Positions 16,276 to 23,713 are shown, counted from the first letter of the stretch. The stretch: DNA of 33,801 bases from Candidatus Zambryskiibacteriota bacterium (GCA_016177225.1 JACOVQ010000007.1:1-33801), one strand, 5' to 3'. Numbers and translations: made by a program. Notes: generated by a model from the sequence alone, not told the origin.

Positions 16276-17193
16276 ATGTCAGCAAGACATCTTTCAAGGT
16301 CAATAGTTCTACAAACTCTTTTCGAATGGGATTTTTCCGACTCCGGCAAAGCCAAGCCCGATACGCGCCAACTTTTAGAGAAAAATATCGCCGAGTTTTC
16401 TCCCGGCTCGAATGACAAGCTCTTTATGGAGACTCTTTTGAAGCGCGTACTGGAGAAGAAGCGAGACCTCGATATTATCATAGAGAAAGCGGCTCCGGAT
16501 TGGCCGATAGATAAAATTGCGGTAGTAGACCGCAATATTTTACGTATCGGCCTTTGCGAACTCCTTTTTGCCGACCGCAATGAAGTGCCGCCGAAGGTGG
16601 CCATCAATGAAGCAATAGAGCTTGCCAAAAATTTCGGCGGAGAGACTTCCGGGCGTTTCGTCAACGGTGTTTTAGGCGCGGTGTACAAAGAACTCGGCGA
16701 ACCGGGCAAAAATGATACTTCCAAGCCTCGCAAGAAATACGGCAATGTGCCGCTTGACAAACTGCCGGTGGAGAGACTTGCCGGCGCTGTGGTATATGCC
16801 AAGCACAAAGGAAATATATACCTTGCTCTTGTGCACGACGTCTTTGGCCACTGGACGCTTTCTAAAGGCAAGCTTGAAGGCACGGAGAGCGAACAAGATG
16901 GCTTGACTCGGGAAGCGCAAGAAGAGCTTGGTATTCCGGTTAAAGTCCTAGAAAAGCTGGGAGAGAATTCTTACTCGACGTATCACCCGGAGAAGGGCAA
17001 GCTTGTGAAGCATGTGGCGTATTATTTGGCCGAAGCGCCATTTATAGACTTGACCTTGGAGAAGAAAGAAGAACAGGGTGGGCTTGATGATGTGCGCTGG
17101 TTTAAATTGGCCGACATACTTGACCTGAACTTTTATGATGATATTCTGCCCGTCGTGACTAAGGCTATTACTAAACTGGCCGAAGGCAAATAG
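16276..17193 (+). CDS. NusB antitermination factor fused to a NUDIX hydrolase domain
   Basis: A 305-residue two-domain protein. Residues 1-141 are an all-helical NusB domain (MSARHLSRSIVLQTLFEWDF, the DRNILRIGLCELLF segment and VAINEAIELAKNFGGETSGRFVNGVLG). A linker follows (about 142-165), then a NUDIX domain (166-300) whose box, GKLEGTE...TREAQEELGI (198-220), fits GX5EX7REUXEEXGU exactly. NusB with NusE assembles antitermination complexes on rRNA operons. The ATG at 16276 is preferred to TTG at 16267, since it begins the family N-terminus. It ends one base before the rnc start region, linking NusB with rRNA processing. The fusion is unusual; no frameshift or stop separates the domains. Confidence 0.9.
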   Translation: MSARHLSRSIVLQTLFEWDFSDSGKAKPDTRQLLEKNIAEFSPGSNDKLFMETLLKRVLEKKRDLDIIIEKAAPDWPIDKIAVVDRNILRIGLCELLFADRNEVPPKVAINEAIELAKNFGGETSGRFVNGVLGAVYKELGEPGKNDTSKPRKKYGNVPLDKLPVERLAGAVVYAKHKGNIYLALVHDVFGHWTLSKGKLEGTESEQDGLTREAQEELGIPVKVLEKLGENSYSTYHPEKGKLVKHVAYYLAEAPFIDLTLEKKEEQGGLDDVRWFKLADILDLNFYDDILPVVTKAITKLAEGK

Positions 17194-17194
17194 A

Positions 17195-17884
17195 ATGGAT
17201 TTTAGTAAATTTGAAGAAAGCGCGGGAATAAATTTCAAAGACAAAAACCTATTAAAACAGGCTTTTACTCATCGTTCGTATATCAACGAAAACCGCACTC
17301 TTGCTCTGGAACACAATGAACGCCTGGAATTTTTGGGTGATGCAGTGCTCGAGCTTGTCATTACGGACCACCTTTTTGGAAGGATGAAAAATGCCAGCGA
17401 AGGAGAATTGACTTCTCTCCGCTCCGCTTTAGTAAACGCTGATACTTGCTCTCGCGTAGCACAGACTCTCGGAGTCAATGATTATCTGCTTCTGTCTAAG
17501 GGCGAAGCCAAGGATACCGGCCGAGCGCGGCAATATATTCTCGCCAACACTCTGGAAGCCGTTATCGGCGCTATTTACATTGACCAAGGATACGGAGTCG
17601 CGAAAGATTTTATACTCAAAAATTTTCTTGCCATCACGGAGGAAATTCTTAAAGAAGGCGCTTGGATAGATTCGAAGTCTCTTTTTCAGGAAAAAGCTCA
17701 AGAGATTATCGGCACAACTCCTTTGTATAAAACTCTTAAAGAATCCGGTCCGGACCACGACAAACATTTCATCGTCGGAGTGTATGTCGGAAAGGAACTA
17801 TACGCCGAAGGCGAAGGTAAATCCAAACAAGACGCTGAACAAGAGGCCGCCAAGAATGCACTGGAAACTCAAGGCTGGAAGTAA
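17195..17884 (+). CDS. rnc: Ribonuclease III
   Basis: A 229-residue RNase III. The catalytic signature HNERLEFLGDAV (40-51) carries Glu42, Glu45 and Asp49, and EAVIGAIYIDQG supplies the C-terminal catalytic acid. A double-stranded RNA-binding domain fills about 160-229 and ends KQDAEQEAAKNALE. It processes rRNA precursors and cleaves RNA duplexes. It starts one base after the NusB-NUDIX stop and is followed one base later by the SMC-like gene. The rnc-smc order is common in bacteria. Confidence 0.97.
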   Translation: MDFSKFEESAGINFKDKNLLKQAFTHRSYINENRTLALEHNERLEFLGDAVLELVITDHLFGRMKNASEGELTSLRSALVNADTCSRVAQTLGVNDYLLLSKGEAKDTGRARQYILANTLEAVIGAIYIDQGYGVAKDFILKNFLAITEEILKEGAWIDSKSLFQEKAQEIIGTTPLYKTLKESGPDHDKHFIVGVYVGKELYAEGEGKSKQDAEQEAAKNALETQGWK

Positions 17885-17885
17885 T

Positions 17886-19661
17886 ATGTATCTGAAGTCC
17901 ATAGAACTCTCGGGATTCAAGTCTTTCGCCAAAAAGAATGGTTTTGAATTTAATTCTCCCATTTCAGCTATTGTCGGGCCGAACGGTTCCGGCAAGTCCA
18001 ATGTAGCCGAAGCGTTCCGGTTTGTTTTAGGTGAACAATCTATCAAGAGCATGCGTGGCAAGCGCGGCGAAGACCTCATCTGGAATGGAGCGGCGAGCGA
18101 GCCGCGCGCCAACCGCGCTTCGGTTAAAGTAATTTTCGATAATTCCCGAAAAGTTTTTTCTAATGTTGATTTCTCCGAAGTAACGATTGAGAGAGTCGTT
18201 CACAGAGATGGTCTTAACGAGTATTTAATCAACGGCTCGCAAGTCAGGCTTAAAGATGTTTTGGAACTTCTTGCGGGCGCTCATATTGGCATATCCAGCC
18301 ATCACATCATCTCTCAAGGCGAAGCGGATAAAATTTTATCCGCTTTACCTAAAGACAGGAAGAGTATAGTCGAAGACGCTCTAGGCTTGAAAATTTATCA
18401 ATACAAACGGCTGGAATCCGAACGCAAGCTCCAGAAGACTTTTGAGAACATCGGCCAAGTTGAAGCCTTGCGCAAAGAGCTTGCCCCGCATCTAAAGTTT
18501 CTTCAAAGACAAACTGAGAAGTTGACGAAAACGGAGAGTTTGCGAGAAGAGCTGATTGCTGTTTCTAAAGAATACTTTCAGCATAAAACGCCTGCCTCGC
18601 CTGAACTTGCCAAATTAGACGGCATTATTATGGCTGAAGAAGGACTCATAGAAAGGGAGAAAAAACTGGCGCTCTCAGACGAGCATAAAACGGTGCGGCT
18701 TAAAGAAGTGGAAGGCCTGTATCAAGAGGTCAGCAAACTTAACGAAGTAGGATTAATTATAAAAAGAATTGGTGAGTTCATACGAGAGAGAAAGCATGAC
18801 GGCCATTCTGAGAGTGTTGCCGAAGCTGAAGCAAGGATAGAAAAGTTAAAGAAAGAACGAGAGAAACTTGAGGAAGCGGAATTTAAGCGCGAATTAGTTG
18901 AAGTAGAGCGCTTGGTTGGGAAGCTCTCATGGGATAGAGGAAAACTACTGGACGAAACTTGGGATAAACAGGAAGAACGCAGACGTACTCTAGAGAGATT
19001 AAAGATGCGGCTTGAAGATTCTGACATCTCCGGCTCGGGAGAAATTCAAAAAGAATACCGAGAAACTTCCGAGCGAGACGCTTTCTTGGAGCGAGAACTT
19101 TCTGACCTCGACAAATCCGCTAAGTCGCTCGAAGACATTATAAAAGATCTGGAAAGACGTTTAGCGGTCGAGTTTAATACTGGCTTGGAGAAAATTAATA
19201 AAGAATTCGGCAAAATGTTTGCCACGATGTTTGGCGGGGGAGAAGCGGAATTTATTTTAACCAAAGAATCTGCAGAGTCGGAAGGAGACGAAGAGGTAAG
19301 TGTGGAAGAAGGATTGGATATAAAAGTAAGTCTGCCGAAGAAGAAAATCAAATCTCTCATGATGCTTTCTGGCGGGGAAAGAGCGTTAACATCTATCGCA
19401 CTCATTTTTGCTATTTCTCAAGTTAATCCGCCGCCGTTTATCATTCTTGATGAGACAGATGCCGCGCTTGATGAATCTAATTCCAAAAAATATGGAGACT
19501 TGGTGGAAATTCTCTCCAAACATTCTCAACTCATCTTAATTACTCACAACCGCGAGACCATGAGCCGCGCCGGCATTATTTACGGCGTTACTATGGGTTC
19601 AAGCGGTGTCTCCAAACTCCTTTCTATCTCATTCGACCAAGCAGTCGAAGTGGCTAAATAA
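17886..19661 (+). CDS. Short SMC-like ATPase without a recognisable hinge
   Basis: A 591-residue ABC-type ATPase. Walker A is GPNGSGKSN (31-39), a GEADKILSALPKDR segment follows the Q-loop region, the signature is LSGGERALTS (494-503) and Walker B is FIILDE (518-523), followed by the D-loop and an H-loop (THNR). The head domains match chromosome-segregation SMC proteins, and the position after rnc also fits. Canonical SMC has about 1150-1200 residues with 50-nm coiled coils and a globular hinge. Here the coiled coil is about 280 residues in all, and no hinge motif (glycine-rich GxxGxVxxLI) is seen. The start at 17886 was chosen over 17784, which lies in rnc. A 24-bp palindrome is at 18322. 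Confidence 0.85.
   Translation: MYLKSIELSGFKSFAKKNGFEFNSPISAIVGPNGSGKSNVAEAFRFVLGEQSIKSMRGKRGEDLIWNGAASEPRANRASVKVIFDNSRKVFSNVDFSEVTIERVVHRDGLNEYLINGSQVRLKDVLELLAGAHIGISSHHIISQGEADKILSALPKDRKSIVEDALGLKIYQYKRLESERKLQKTFENIGQVEALRKELAPHLKFLQRQTEKLTKTESLREELIAVSKEYFQHKTPASPELAKLDGIIMAEEGLIEREKKLALSDEHKTVRLKEVEGLYQEVSKLNEVGLIIKRIGEFIRERKHDGHSESVAEAEARIEKLKKEREKLEEAEFKRELVEVERLVGKLSWDRGKLLDETWDKQEERRRTLERLKMRLEDSDISGSGEIQKEYRETSERDAFLERELSDLDKSAKSLEDIIKDLERRLAVEFNTGLEKINKEFGKMFATMFGGGEAEFILTKESAESEGDEEVSVEEGLDIKVSLPKKKIKSLMMLSGGERALTSIALIFAISQVNPPPFIILDETDAALDESNSKKYGDLVEILSKHSQLILITHNRETMSRAGIIYGVTMGSSGVSKLLSISFDQAVEVAK
18322..18345. repeat. Intragenic 24-bp perfect palindrome in the SMC-like gene
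   Basis: AAGCGGATAAAA is followed directly by its complement TTTTATCCGCTT. It codes for EADKILSAL, a conserved SMC region, so it is probably substitution in place and not an insertion. Confidence 0.75.
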
Positions 19662-19670
19662 ACACGCTCC

Positions 19671-19768
19671 GCAAATATTACACGAAAACCACACAGTTTT
19701 TTCTTGCTAGAAAAACTGCTCGAACTCGCCTCGACAGGCTCCGTTAGGCTTTTCTTAGTAATATTTGC
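19671..19768. repeat. Hairpin element, copy A, in the convergent smc-rnr spacer
   Basis: Outer inverted arms GCAAATATTAC (19671-19681) and GTAATATTTGC (19758-19768) enclose an inner hairpin (19694-19718: CAGTTTTTTCT, loop TGCT, AGAAAAACTG). A segment with CTCGAACTCGCCT and AGGCTCCG follows. Copy B at 23224 has the same inner hairpin loop and a similar segment after it, but different outer arms. Confidence 0.7.
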
Positions 19769-19777
19769 TCCGCTACG

Positions 19778-19819
19778 ACATACATAATAAGAAAGCGACC
19801 GCTTTCTTATTATGTATGT
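19778..19819. repeat. 42-bp palindrome sharing ends with the Cas2-flanking repeats
   Basis: ACATACATAATAAGAAAGCG, the 2-nt loop AC, then the exact complement: 20 bp of perfect stem. The TACATAATAA segment in each arm is identical to that in the palindromes at 9906 and 10537, while the core differs. It lies between the 3' ends of convergent genes and could also terminate transcription both ways. Confidence 0.9.
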
Positions 19820-19841
19820 AATCAAAATACTAAAGTGTAGT

Positions 19842-21755
19842 TTATGCAAACACGAAGTCAAGGGTCTTACGGTCGGTATCAGAATTGATAAGTTTGACGC
19901 GGACTTTGTCGCCGAGAGAATATTTTCTGCCGGTATTTTTGCCCACTATGGCGTAGAGTTTCTCGTTTAATTCATAGAAGTCGTCTTTCATATCGCGGAG
20001 TTTGACCAGACCTTCCGCTTTGGTATTAACTTCTTCCACATAAACTCCCCATTCCGAAACTCCCGAGACTGTCGCATCAAATTCTTGACCAACCAATTCA
20101 GACATATATTCAACCTGTTTGTATTTAATGGAAGTGCGCTCCGCGTCAGCCGCCTCCAGTTCTCTTTCGCTGGCTTCTTTAGCCAGGTATTCGTATTTAG
20201 CGATTTCATCTTGTTCAATACTACCTTTTTGCAAAAAGCGCAGAAGCAAGCGATGCACCAAGAGATCTGGATAGCGGCGGATGGGGGAAGTGAAATGGGT
20301 GTAATAGTCGAAAGCGAGGCCGAAGTGCCCGATATTGGCGGTAGAGTAGATTGCTTTCGACATGGCTCTGATGGAAGCGGTTTTAATCAGTGTTTCTGCA
20401 GAACTTCCTTCGACGGAGCGGAGCATTTTAGTAATATTTTCCGCCGTAGTTTCGCCGTCTTTGTGTTTGAGTTCGAAGCCGAGAGCTTTGACAAAAGTGG
20501 CAAGGTCGATAATTTTCTCCCTGTCCGGTACATCGTGGATACGATAGACGAAAGCTGCACGAGAATCTTTGCCATTAGCCAAATGCATATAAGTAGCTAC
20601 TTCTTTATTTGCTAAAAGCATGAAATCTTCAATCAGTTTGTTGGTATCTTTGCGTTCCTTCTTAAATACTCTGATAGGCTTGCCTAAACTGTCGAGTTCG
20701 AATTTGACTTCTTCCGTTTCGAAGTCGATAGCGCCTTTTCTGAACCTTTCTTCGCGGAGTTTATAAGCCAAATCATTTAGAGTCTGGAGTTCTTCGTAAA
20801 ATGTCCCGGATTTTTGGTCTAAAACTTCCTGCGCTTCTTCGTAGCTAAAGCGCTTGTCGGAGTTAATCAGAGTTTTACCAAACCATCTTTCTTTAACTTG
20901 TCCTGATTTGTCTATCACGAATACTGCGGAAAATGCGTACTTATCTTCATTTGGGTTGAGAGAACAAAGGTCGTTAGAGAGCACTTCCGGAAGCATTGGT
21001 ATAGTGCGGTCTACAAGATAAATTGATGTGCCGCGTTTTTTAGCTTCTTTGTCCAAGTTGGAATTAGGGATAACGAAGTGGGAAACATCGGCAATATGAA
21101 CTCCAATTTCGTAATCGCCATTATCCAATTTCTTGATGGAGATAGCATCGTCAAAGTCTTTAGCATCCGCCGGGTCGATAGTGAAAGTAGTTACATCTCG
21201 AAAATCTTTCCTATCTTTTAACTTATTTTCTTTTTCATGCTTCTCTTTCCAAGCATTAGCTTCCTTCTCTACTTCGGGAGGGAAGTCGACTTCGAATCCT
21301 GATTCATACACAATGCCGAGCATCTCGGCATTGTGTTCTCCGGCAGTTCCGATTCGACGAATAACTTCTCCAGTCGGACTTTTGGAAGGGTCTATCCACT
21401 TTGTAATTTTTACCTGCACCTTTTCTTTATCGAAACCGCCTTGAGCGGAGTCGAAGGGCACGAATATGTCCCGATACATTCTCTTATCGTTCGGTTTTAA
21501 AAAGAAATTTTCGCCGTCCTTCTCTAAAGTGCCGACGAAATCCAATTTGTGTCGTTCGATGATTTCTACGACCTTAGCTTGTTTTCTACCGAATATAACT
21601 TTGCCTAATGATTCAATTTTTACCTTATCGCGGTTGAGGGCAGTATTTAAATTTTCCGGCTGAATCTCCAAATCATCTTCTTTGTCAGACACGGAGAAAT
21701 AACCGACTCCTTTGCCGGTGACACGAATAATTCCTTCAAATATTTGTGAGCCCAT
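19842..21755 (-). CDS. rnr: Ribonuclease R (RNB-family 3'-5' exoribonuclease)
   Basis: A 637-residue RNB-family enzyme. An N-terminal OB/cold-shock region is followed by the catalytic RNB domain with DPADAKDFDDAISI (metal-binding aspartates), DRTIPMLPEVLSNDLCSL and HFTSPIRRYPDLLVHR, and a C-terminal S1 domain (about 555-637). It degrades structured RNA. The ATG at 21755 is preferred to a TTG six codons upstream, because a TATATT box lies between them, 8 nt before the ATG. The coding region holds a palindrome (21308-21336) and a widespread repeat encoding FDSAQGG (about 21444-21466). Confidence 0.95.
   Translation of the reverse strand: MGSQIFEGIIRVTGKGVGYFSVSDKEDDLEIQPENLNTALNRDKVKIESLGKVIFGRKQAKVVEIIERHKLDFVGTLEKDGENFFLKPNDKRMYRDIFVPFDSAQGGFDKEKVQVKITKWIDPSKSPTGEVIRRIGTAGEHNAEMLGIVYESGFEVDFPPEVEKEANAWKEKHEKENKLKDRKDFRDVTTFTIDPADAKDFDDAISIKKLDNGDYEIGVHIADVSHFVIPNSNLDKEAKKRGTSIYLVDRTIPMLPEVLSNDLCSLNPNEDKYAFSAVFVIDKSGQVKERWFGKTLINSDKRFSYEEAQEVLDQKSGTFYEELQTLNDLAYKLREERFRKGAIDFETEEVKFELDSLGKPIRVFKKERKDTNKLIEDFMLLANKEVATYMHLANGKDSRAAFVYRIHDVPDREKIIDLATFVKALGFELKHKDGETTAENITKMLRSVEGSSAETLIKTASIRAMSKAIYSTANIGHFGLAFDYYTHFTSPIRRYPDLLVHRLLLRFLQKGSIEQDEIAKYEYLAKEASERELEAADAERTSIKYKQVEYMSELVGQEFDATVSGVSEWGVYVEEVNTKAEGLVKLRDMKDDFYELNEKLYAIVGKNTGRKYSLGDKVRVKLINSDTDRKTLDFVFA
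21308..21336. repeat. Intragenic inverted repeat in rnr
   Basis: Thirteen-bp arms (ACACAATGCCGAG and CTCGGCATTGTGT) flank CAT. They code for HNAEMLGIV, which lies where RNase R proteins have a GEHGDxG motif. Confidence 0.75.
21444..21466. repeat. Dispersed repeat within rnr encoding PFDSAQGG
   Basis: CCTTGAGCGGAGTCGAAGG matches the common bacterial repeat CCTGAGCGnAGTCGAAGG. On the rnr strand it is translated to FDSAQGG, a peptide often found as an in-frame insert in proteins of uncultivated bacteria. It forms an imperfect hairpin. Confidence 0.65.
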
Positions 21756-21770
21756 TTCAAGACAATATAA

Positions 21771-21812
21771 CAAAAAGAGAAAGGCTCCGCCATCTTAACC
21801 GACGGCGGAGCC
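21771..21812 (-). terminator. Terminator after pyrE pseudogene
   Basis: On the minus strand a 9-bp stem (GGCTCCGCC and GGCGGAGCC) with a 12-nt loop is followed by TTTCTCTTTTTG. It separates pyrFE from rnr. Confidence 0.85.
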
Positions 21813-21831
21813 CTTGTGAACCAAAAACGGT

Positions 21832-22257
21832 TCAAGTTGTTTGTGCTTGTTTCCGCGCGAGAAACTCGCGCCCCTTGCCGACATCCGTGTTGACCGGCAC
21901 GTTCTGCTCGCAGAGCGGACAAGTTACTTCGTCCTACGCGTCGAGCTTCACGTTCACGAGTGATGTGAGTTTCGGAACATCGGCCACATCTTGTGTTGTG
22001 ATTCCTCCGCGATTGCAGAGAACGCCGAGACCGATGACGTTACCACCGATTGCTGGCGCGATTACCACTTCCACTTTGTCGTCCACAAACCGCTTGGCGA
22101 TTGCTTGACAGAGGCGAGACGTCTCCGCAGTGTGCGGGTAAACCGCATCTTTATTGACGTATACCGTGCCGTGTTTGCCGGACGTGTAAACAATGTGACT
22201 GTCGGCGATGACCGCTCCGACCTTGCCGAGGACTTGCAGAACTTCTTGCTCGTTCAT
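21832..22257 (-). pseudogene. pyrE: Orotate phosphoribosyltransferase, internally deleted with a premature TAG
   Basis: The reading frame gives 107 residues, then TAG, then continues in the same frame as DEVTCPLCEQNVPVNTDVGKGREFL to TGA at 21832-21834. That continuation is the typical OPRT C-terminus. The N-terminal half is normal (SGKHGTVYVNKD, VVIAPAIGG), but the next residues LGVLCNRGGI belong near the C-terminal third of the family. The PRPP-binding loop (VEDxxTTG) and roughly 50-60 residues around it are therefore missing without a frame change. The TAG sits where a tyrosine codon is expected (KLDA-stop-DEV). The Shine-Dalgarno AAAGGAG before the ATG is intact. An inactive relic of a pyrF-pyrE operon is the best reading. 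Confidence 0.85.
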
Positions 22258-22269
22258 GGTTTCTCCTTT

Positions 22270-23133
22270 CTATCGGTACTGGTTGATGAGATCATGGAGC
22301 TTCTCGGTTTCGCGGCGTGCCACTTCCGCGAAGTCTGGGCCATCTGAAGCGAAGATGATACCGCGAGAAGAGTTGATGATCATTCCTCTTCGCTGCTTAT
22401 CTTTGCTTGCCCGAACAGTTTTTTCCAAATCACCGCCTTGCGCGCCGATGCCTGGAATTAGAAGTGGTAAATCGTCGACGAGTCCGCGAACTTCGCGGAG
22501 TTCGTCGGGGTATGTTGCGCCGACGACCAGACCACAATTGCCATTTTTGTTCCACTTCCTCGTAACATTGCGAGCTATTACTTTGTAGAGCGCTTCAGAA
22601 GCTCCCAGGAAGTGTTCGCTGGCAATTTGCAAGTCCTGAAACTCACTCGCGCCAGGATTGGAAGTGCGACAGAGAACGAAAATTCCTTTCTCCGCTCTGT
22701 TCAGAAATGGCTGGAGCGCTTCGGCACCGAGATAGGGATGGACAGTGATAGCGTCAACTTTTAGATAGTCGAATGCCATCTCGACGTAGCCGTTGTTGGT
22801 GTTGCCGATATCGGCGCGCTTGGCGTCTAGAATTACTGGAACGTCTGGTGCGATAATGTGAATATCGACAATCGTACGGTGCAAGGCAGCGATACCATCA
22901 GTGCCATGCGCCTCGTAGAACGCGGCGTTCGGCTTATAGGCACACACGAGGTCTTTCGTCGCTTCCACAATTGCGTGATTGAACGCGACAACCGTGTTGG
23001 GAATGCTGACTTCGCACTCATTACCACTCTTGCGCGCGGACTCAGGAATCTTACTGAATTCGCTGTCGAGTCCAACGCAAACAAAGTTGCTTTGAGACCA
23101 TTGATTCTCAAGCATTTCTCGGAAATTTCTCAT
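22270..23133 (-). CDS. pyrF: Orotidine 5'-phosphate decarboxylase (type 2)
   Basis: A 287-residue OMP decarboxylase of the subfamily-2 type, making UMP from OMP. VCVGLDSEFSKIP near the N-terminus, ILDAKRADIGNT with the catalytic Asp-Lys-Asp network, and LLIPGIGAQGGD at the phosphate-binding end are present. The ATG at 23133 is preferred to one seven codons upstream, since GAAAGGAT lies at the correct distance before it. It ends 12 bp before pyrE and so formed an operon with it. With pyrE broken, its substrate would have to come from elsewhere or be made by an enzyme encoded outside the window. A strong Shine-Dalgarno sets it apart from neighbouring core genes. Confidence 0.93.
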   Translation of the reverse strand: MRNFREMLENQWSQSNFVCVGLDSEFSKIPESARKSGNECEVSIPNTVVAFNHAIVEATKDLVCAYKPNAAFYEAHGTDGIAALHRTIVDIHIIAPDVPVILDAKRADIGNTNNGYVEMAFDYLKVDAITVHPYLGAEALQPFLNRAEKGIFVLCRTSNPGASEFQDLQIASEHFLGASEALYKVIARNVTRKWNKNGNCGLVVGATYPDELREVRGLVDDLPLLIPGIGAQGGDLEKTVRASKDKQRRGMIINSSRGIIFASDGPDFAEVARRETEKLHDLINQYR

Positions 23134-23158
23134 AATTATCCTTTCGATGAACAAAATT

Positions 23159-23176
23159 TGGCTCTTGAATGAGCCA
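23159..23176 (-). promoter_or_regulatory. Hairpin in the pyrF leader
   Basis: On the minus strand TGGCTC, loop ATTCAA, GAGCCA is followed by AATTTTG, about 25 nt upstream of the pyrF ATG. It may be a weak attenuator or a stabilising 5' hairpin. The stem is only 6 bp and the T-run is short. Confidence 0.35.
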
Positions 23177-23223
23177 GGTTCCGCGGTTCACAGTATTAAA
23201 GTTGGAAGCTAAAAGCAAGTTTG

Positions 23224-23343
23224 GTGTCGAGGAGAGGATTTGGTCACGAGTATTTTTCTGCTGAAAAATCTCGCGACCCCGCCTTGGCTCGTCAGCCTCC
23301 GGCCTTCAAATCTACGACACAATTAACTTCGTCAATTGTGTCG
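23224..23343. repeat. Hairpin element, copy B, beside tRNA-Leu
   Basis: It starts with a 19-bp copy (23224-23242) of the tRNA-Leu 3' end (same 19 bp at 23338-23356). It then has an inner hairpin (23243-23277) with arms ATTTTTC and GAAAAAT around TGCT, and a segment CTCGCGACCCCGCCT plus CAGCCTCCGG like copy A. A partial inverted copy of the left arm (CAAATC..CGACAC, 23307-23320) follows, and finally a 10-bp hairpin CGACACAATT/AATTGTGTCG (23315-23343) reaching into the tRNA acceptor end. Confidence 0.7.
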
Positions 23344-23420
23344 AGGAGAGGATTTGAACCTCCATGAGTTACCCCGCTGCGTCCTAAGCGCAGTGCGTCT
23401 ACCAATTTCGCCACCTCGAC
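23339..23420 (-). tRNA. tRNA-Leu (anticodon TAG)
   Basis: An 82-nt cloverleaf with acceptor GTCGAGG/CCTCGAC, anticodon stem CTGCG/CGCAG around CTTAGGA, a long class II variable arm, T-loop TTCAAAT and discriminator A. CCA is not encoded. The last 18 nt are duplicated at 23224. Confidence 0.95.
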
Positions 23421-23439
23421 AATAGTGCCTTCGCACTTG

Positions 23440-23512
23440 TGCGCCCACCAGGGGTCGAACCTGGGACATTCTCCTTAAGAGGGAGCTACTCTACCAGCTG
23501 AGTTATGGGCGC
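23440..23512 (-). tRNA. tRNA-Lys (anticodon CTT)
   Basis: A 73-nt cloverleaf with acceptor GCGCCCA/TGGGCGC, anticodon loop CTCTTAA, T-arm CCAGG/CCTGG and discriminator A. The 27-43 pair is a G-A mismatch. CCA is not encoded. It is a substrate for the class I LysRS at 8326. Confidence 0.95.
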
Positions 23513-23575
23513 AAGCACTTCGTATTATTTCAGAAAAGCGGGCTCTTTTCAATTATGATAATGTGTATCAGTATT

Positions 23576-23647
23576 GGCCTAGTGGCGAAGGGGTAACGCG
23601 GCTGTCTGCAAAACAGTTATGCGCCGGTTCGAGTCCGACCTAGGCCT
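23576..23647 (+). tRNA. tRNA-Cys (anticodon GCA)
   Basis: A 72-nt cloverleaf with acceptor GGCCTAG/CTAGGCC, anticodon loop CTGCAAA, T-loop TTCGAGT and discriminator T, the identity base for cysteine. CCA is not encoded. Confidence 0.95.
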
Positions 23648-23713
23648 CAAGAAAGCTCCCTGGAGCTTTCTTGTAGCTGAAAAGCTTTTTGGCATTGTAC
23701 AATTATGTACATT

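Noticed and set aside
20085-20615. 176-codon plus-strand frame opposite rnr
   Set aside because: Opposite the RNB catalytic domain, with phenylalanine-rich composition typical of antisense reading of acidic helices.
21832-22257. UAG read-through or recoding in pyrE
   Set aside because: The in-frame continuation is tempting, but the PRPP-binding loop is also deleted, so reading through would still give an inactive enzyme. UAG ends other genes here (for example mreC, greA and the NUDIX gene).
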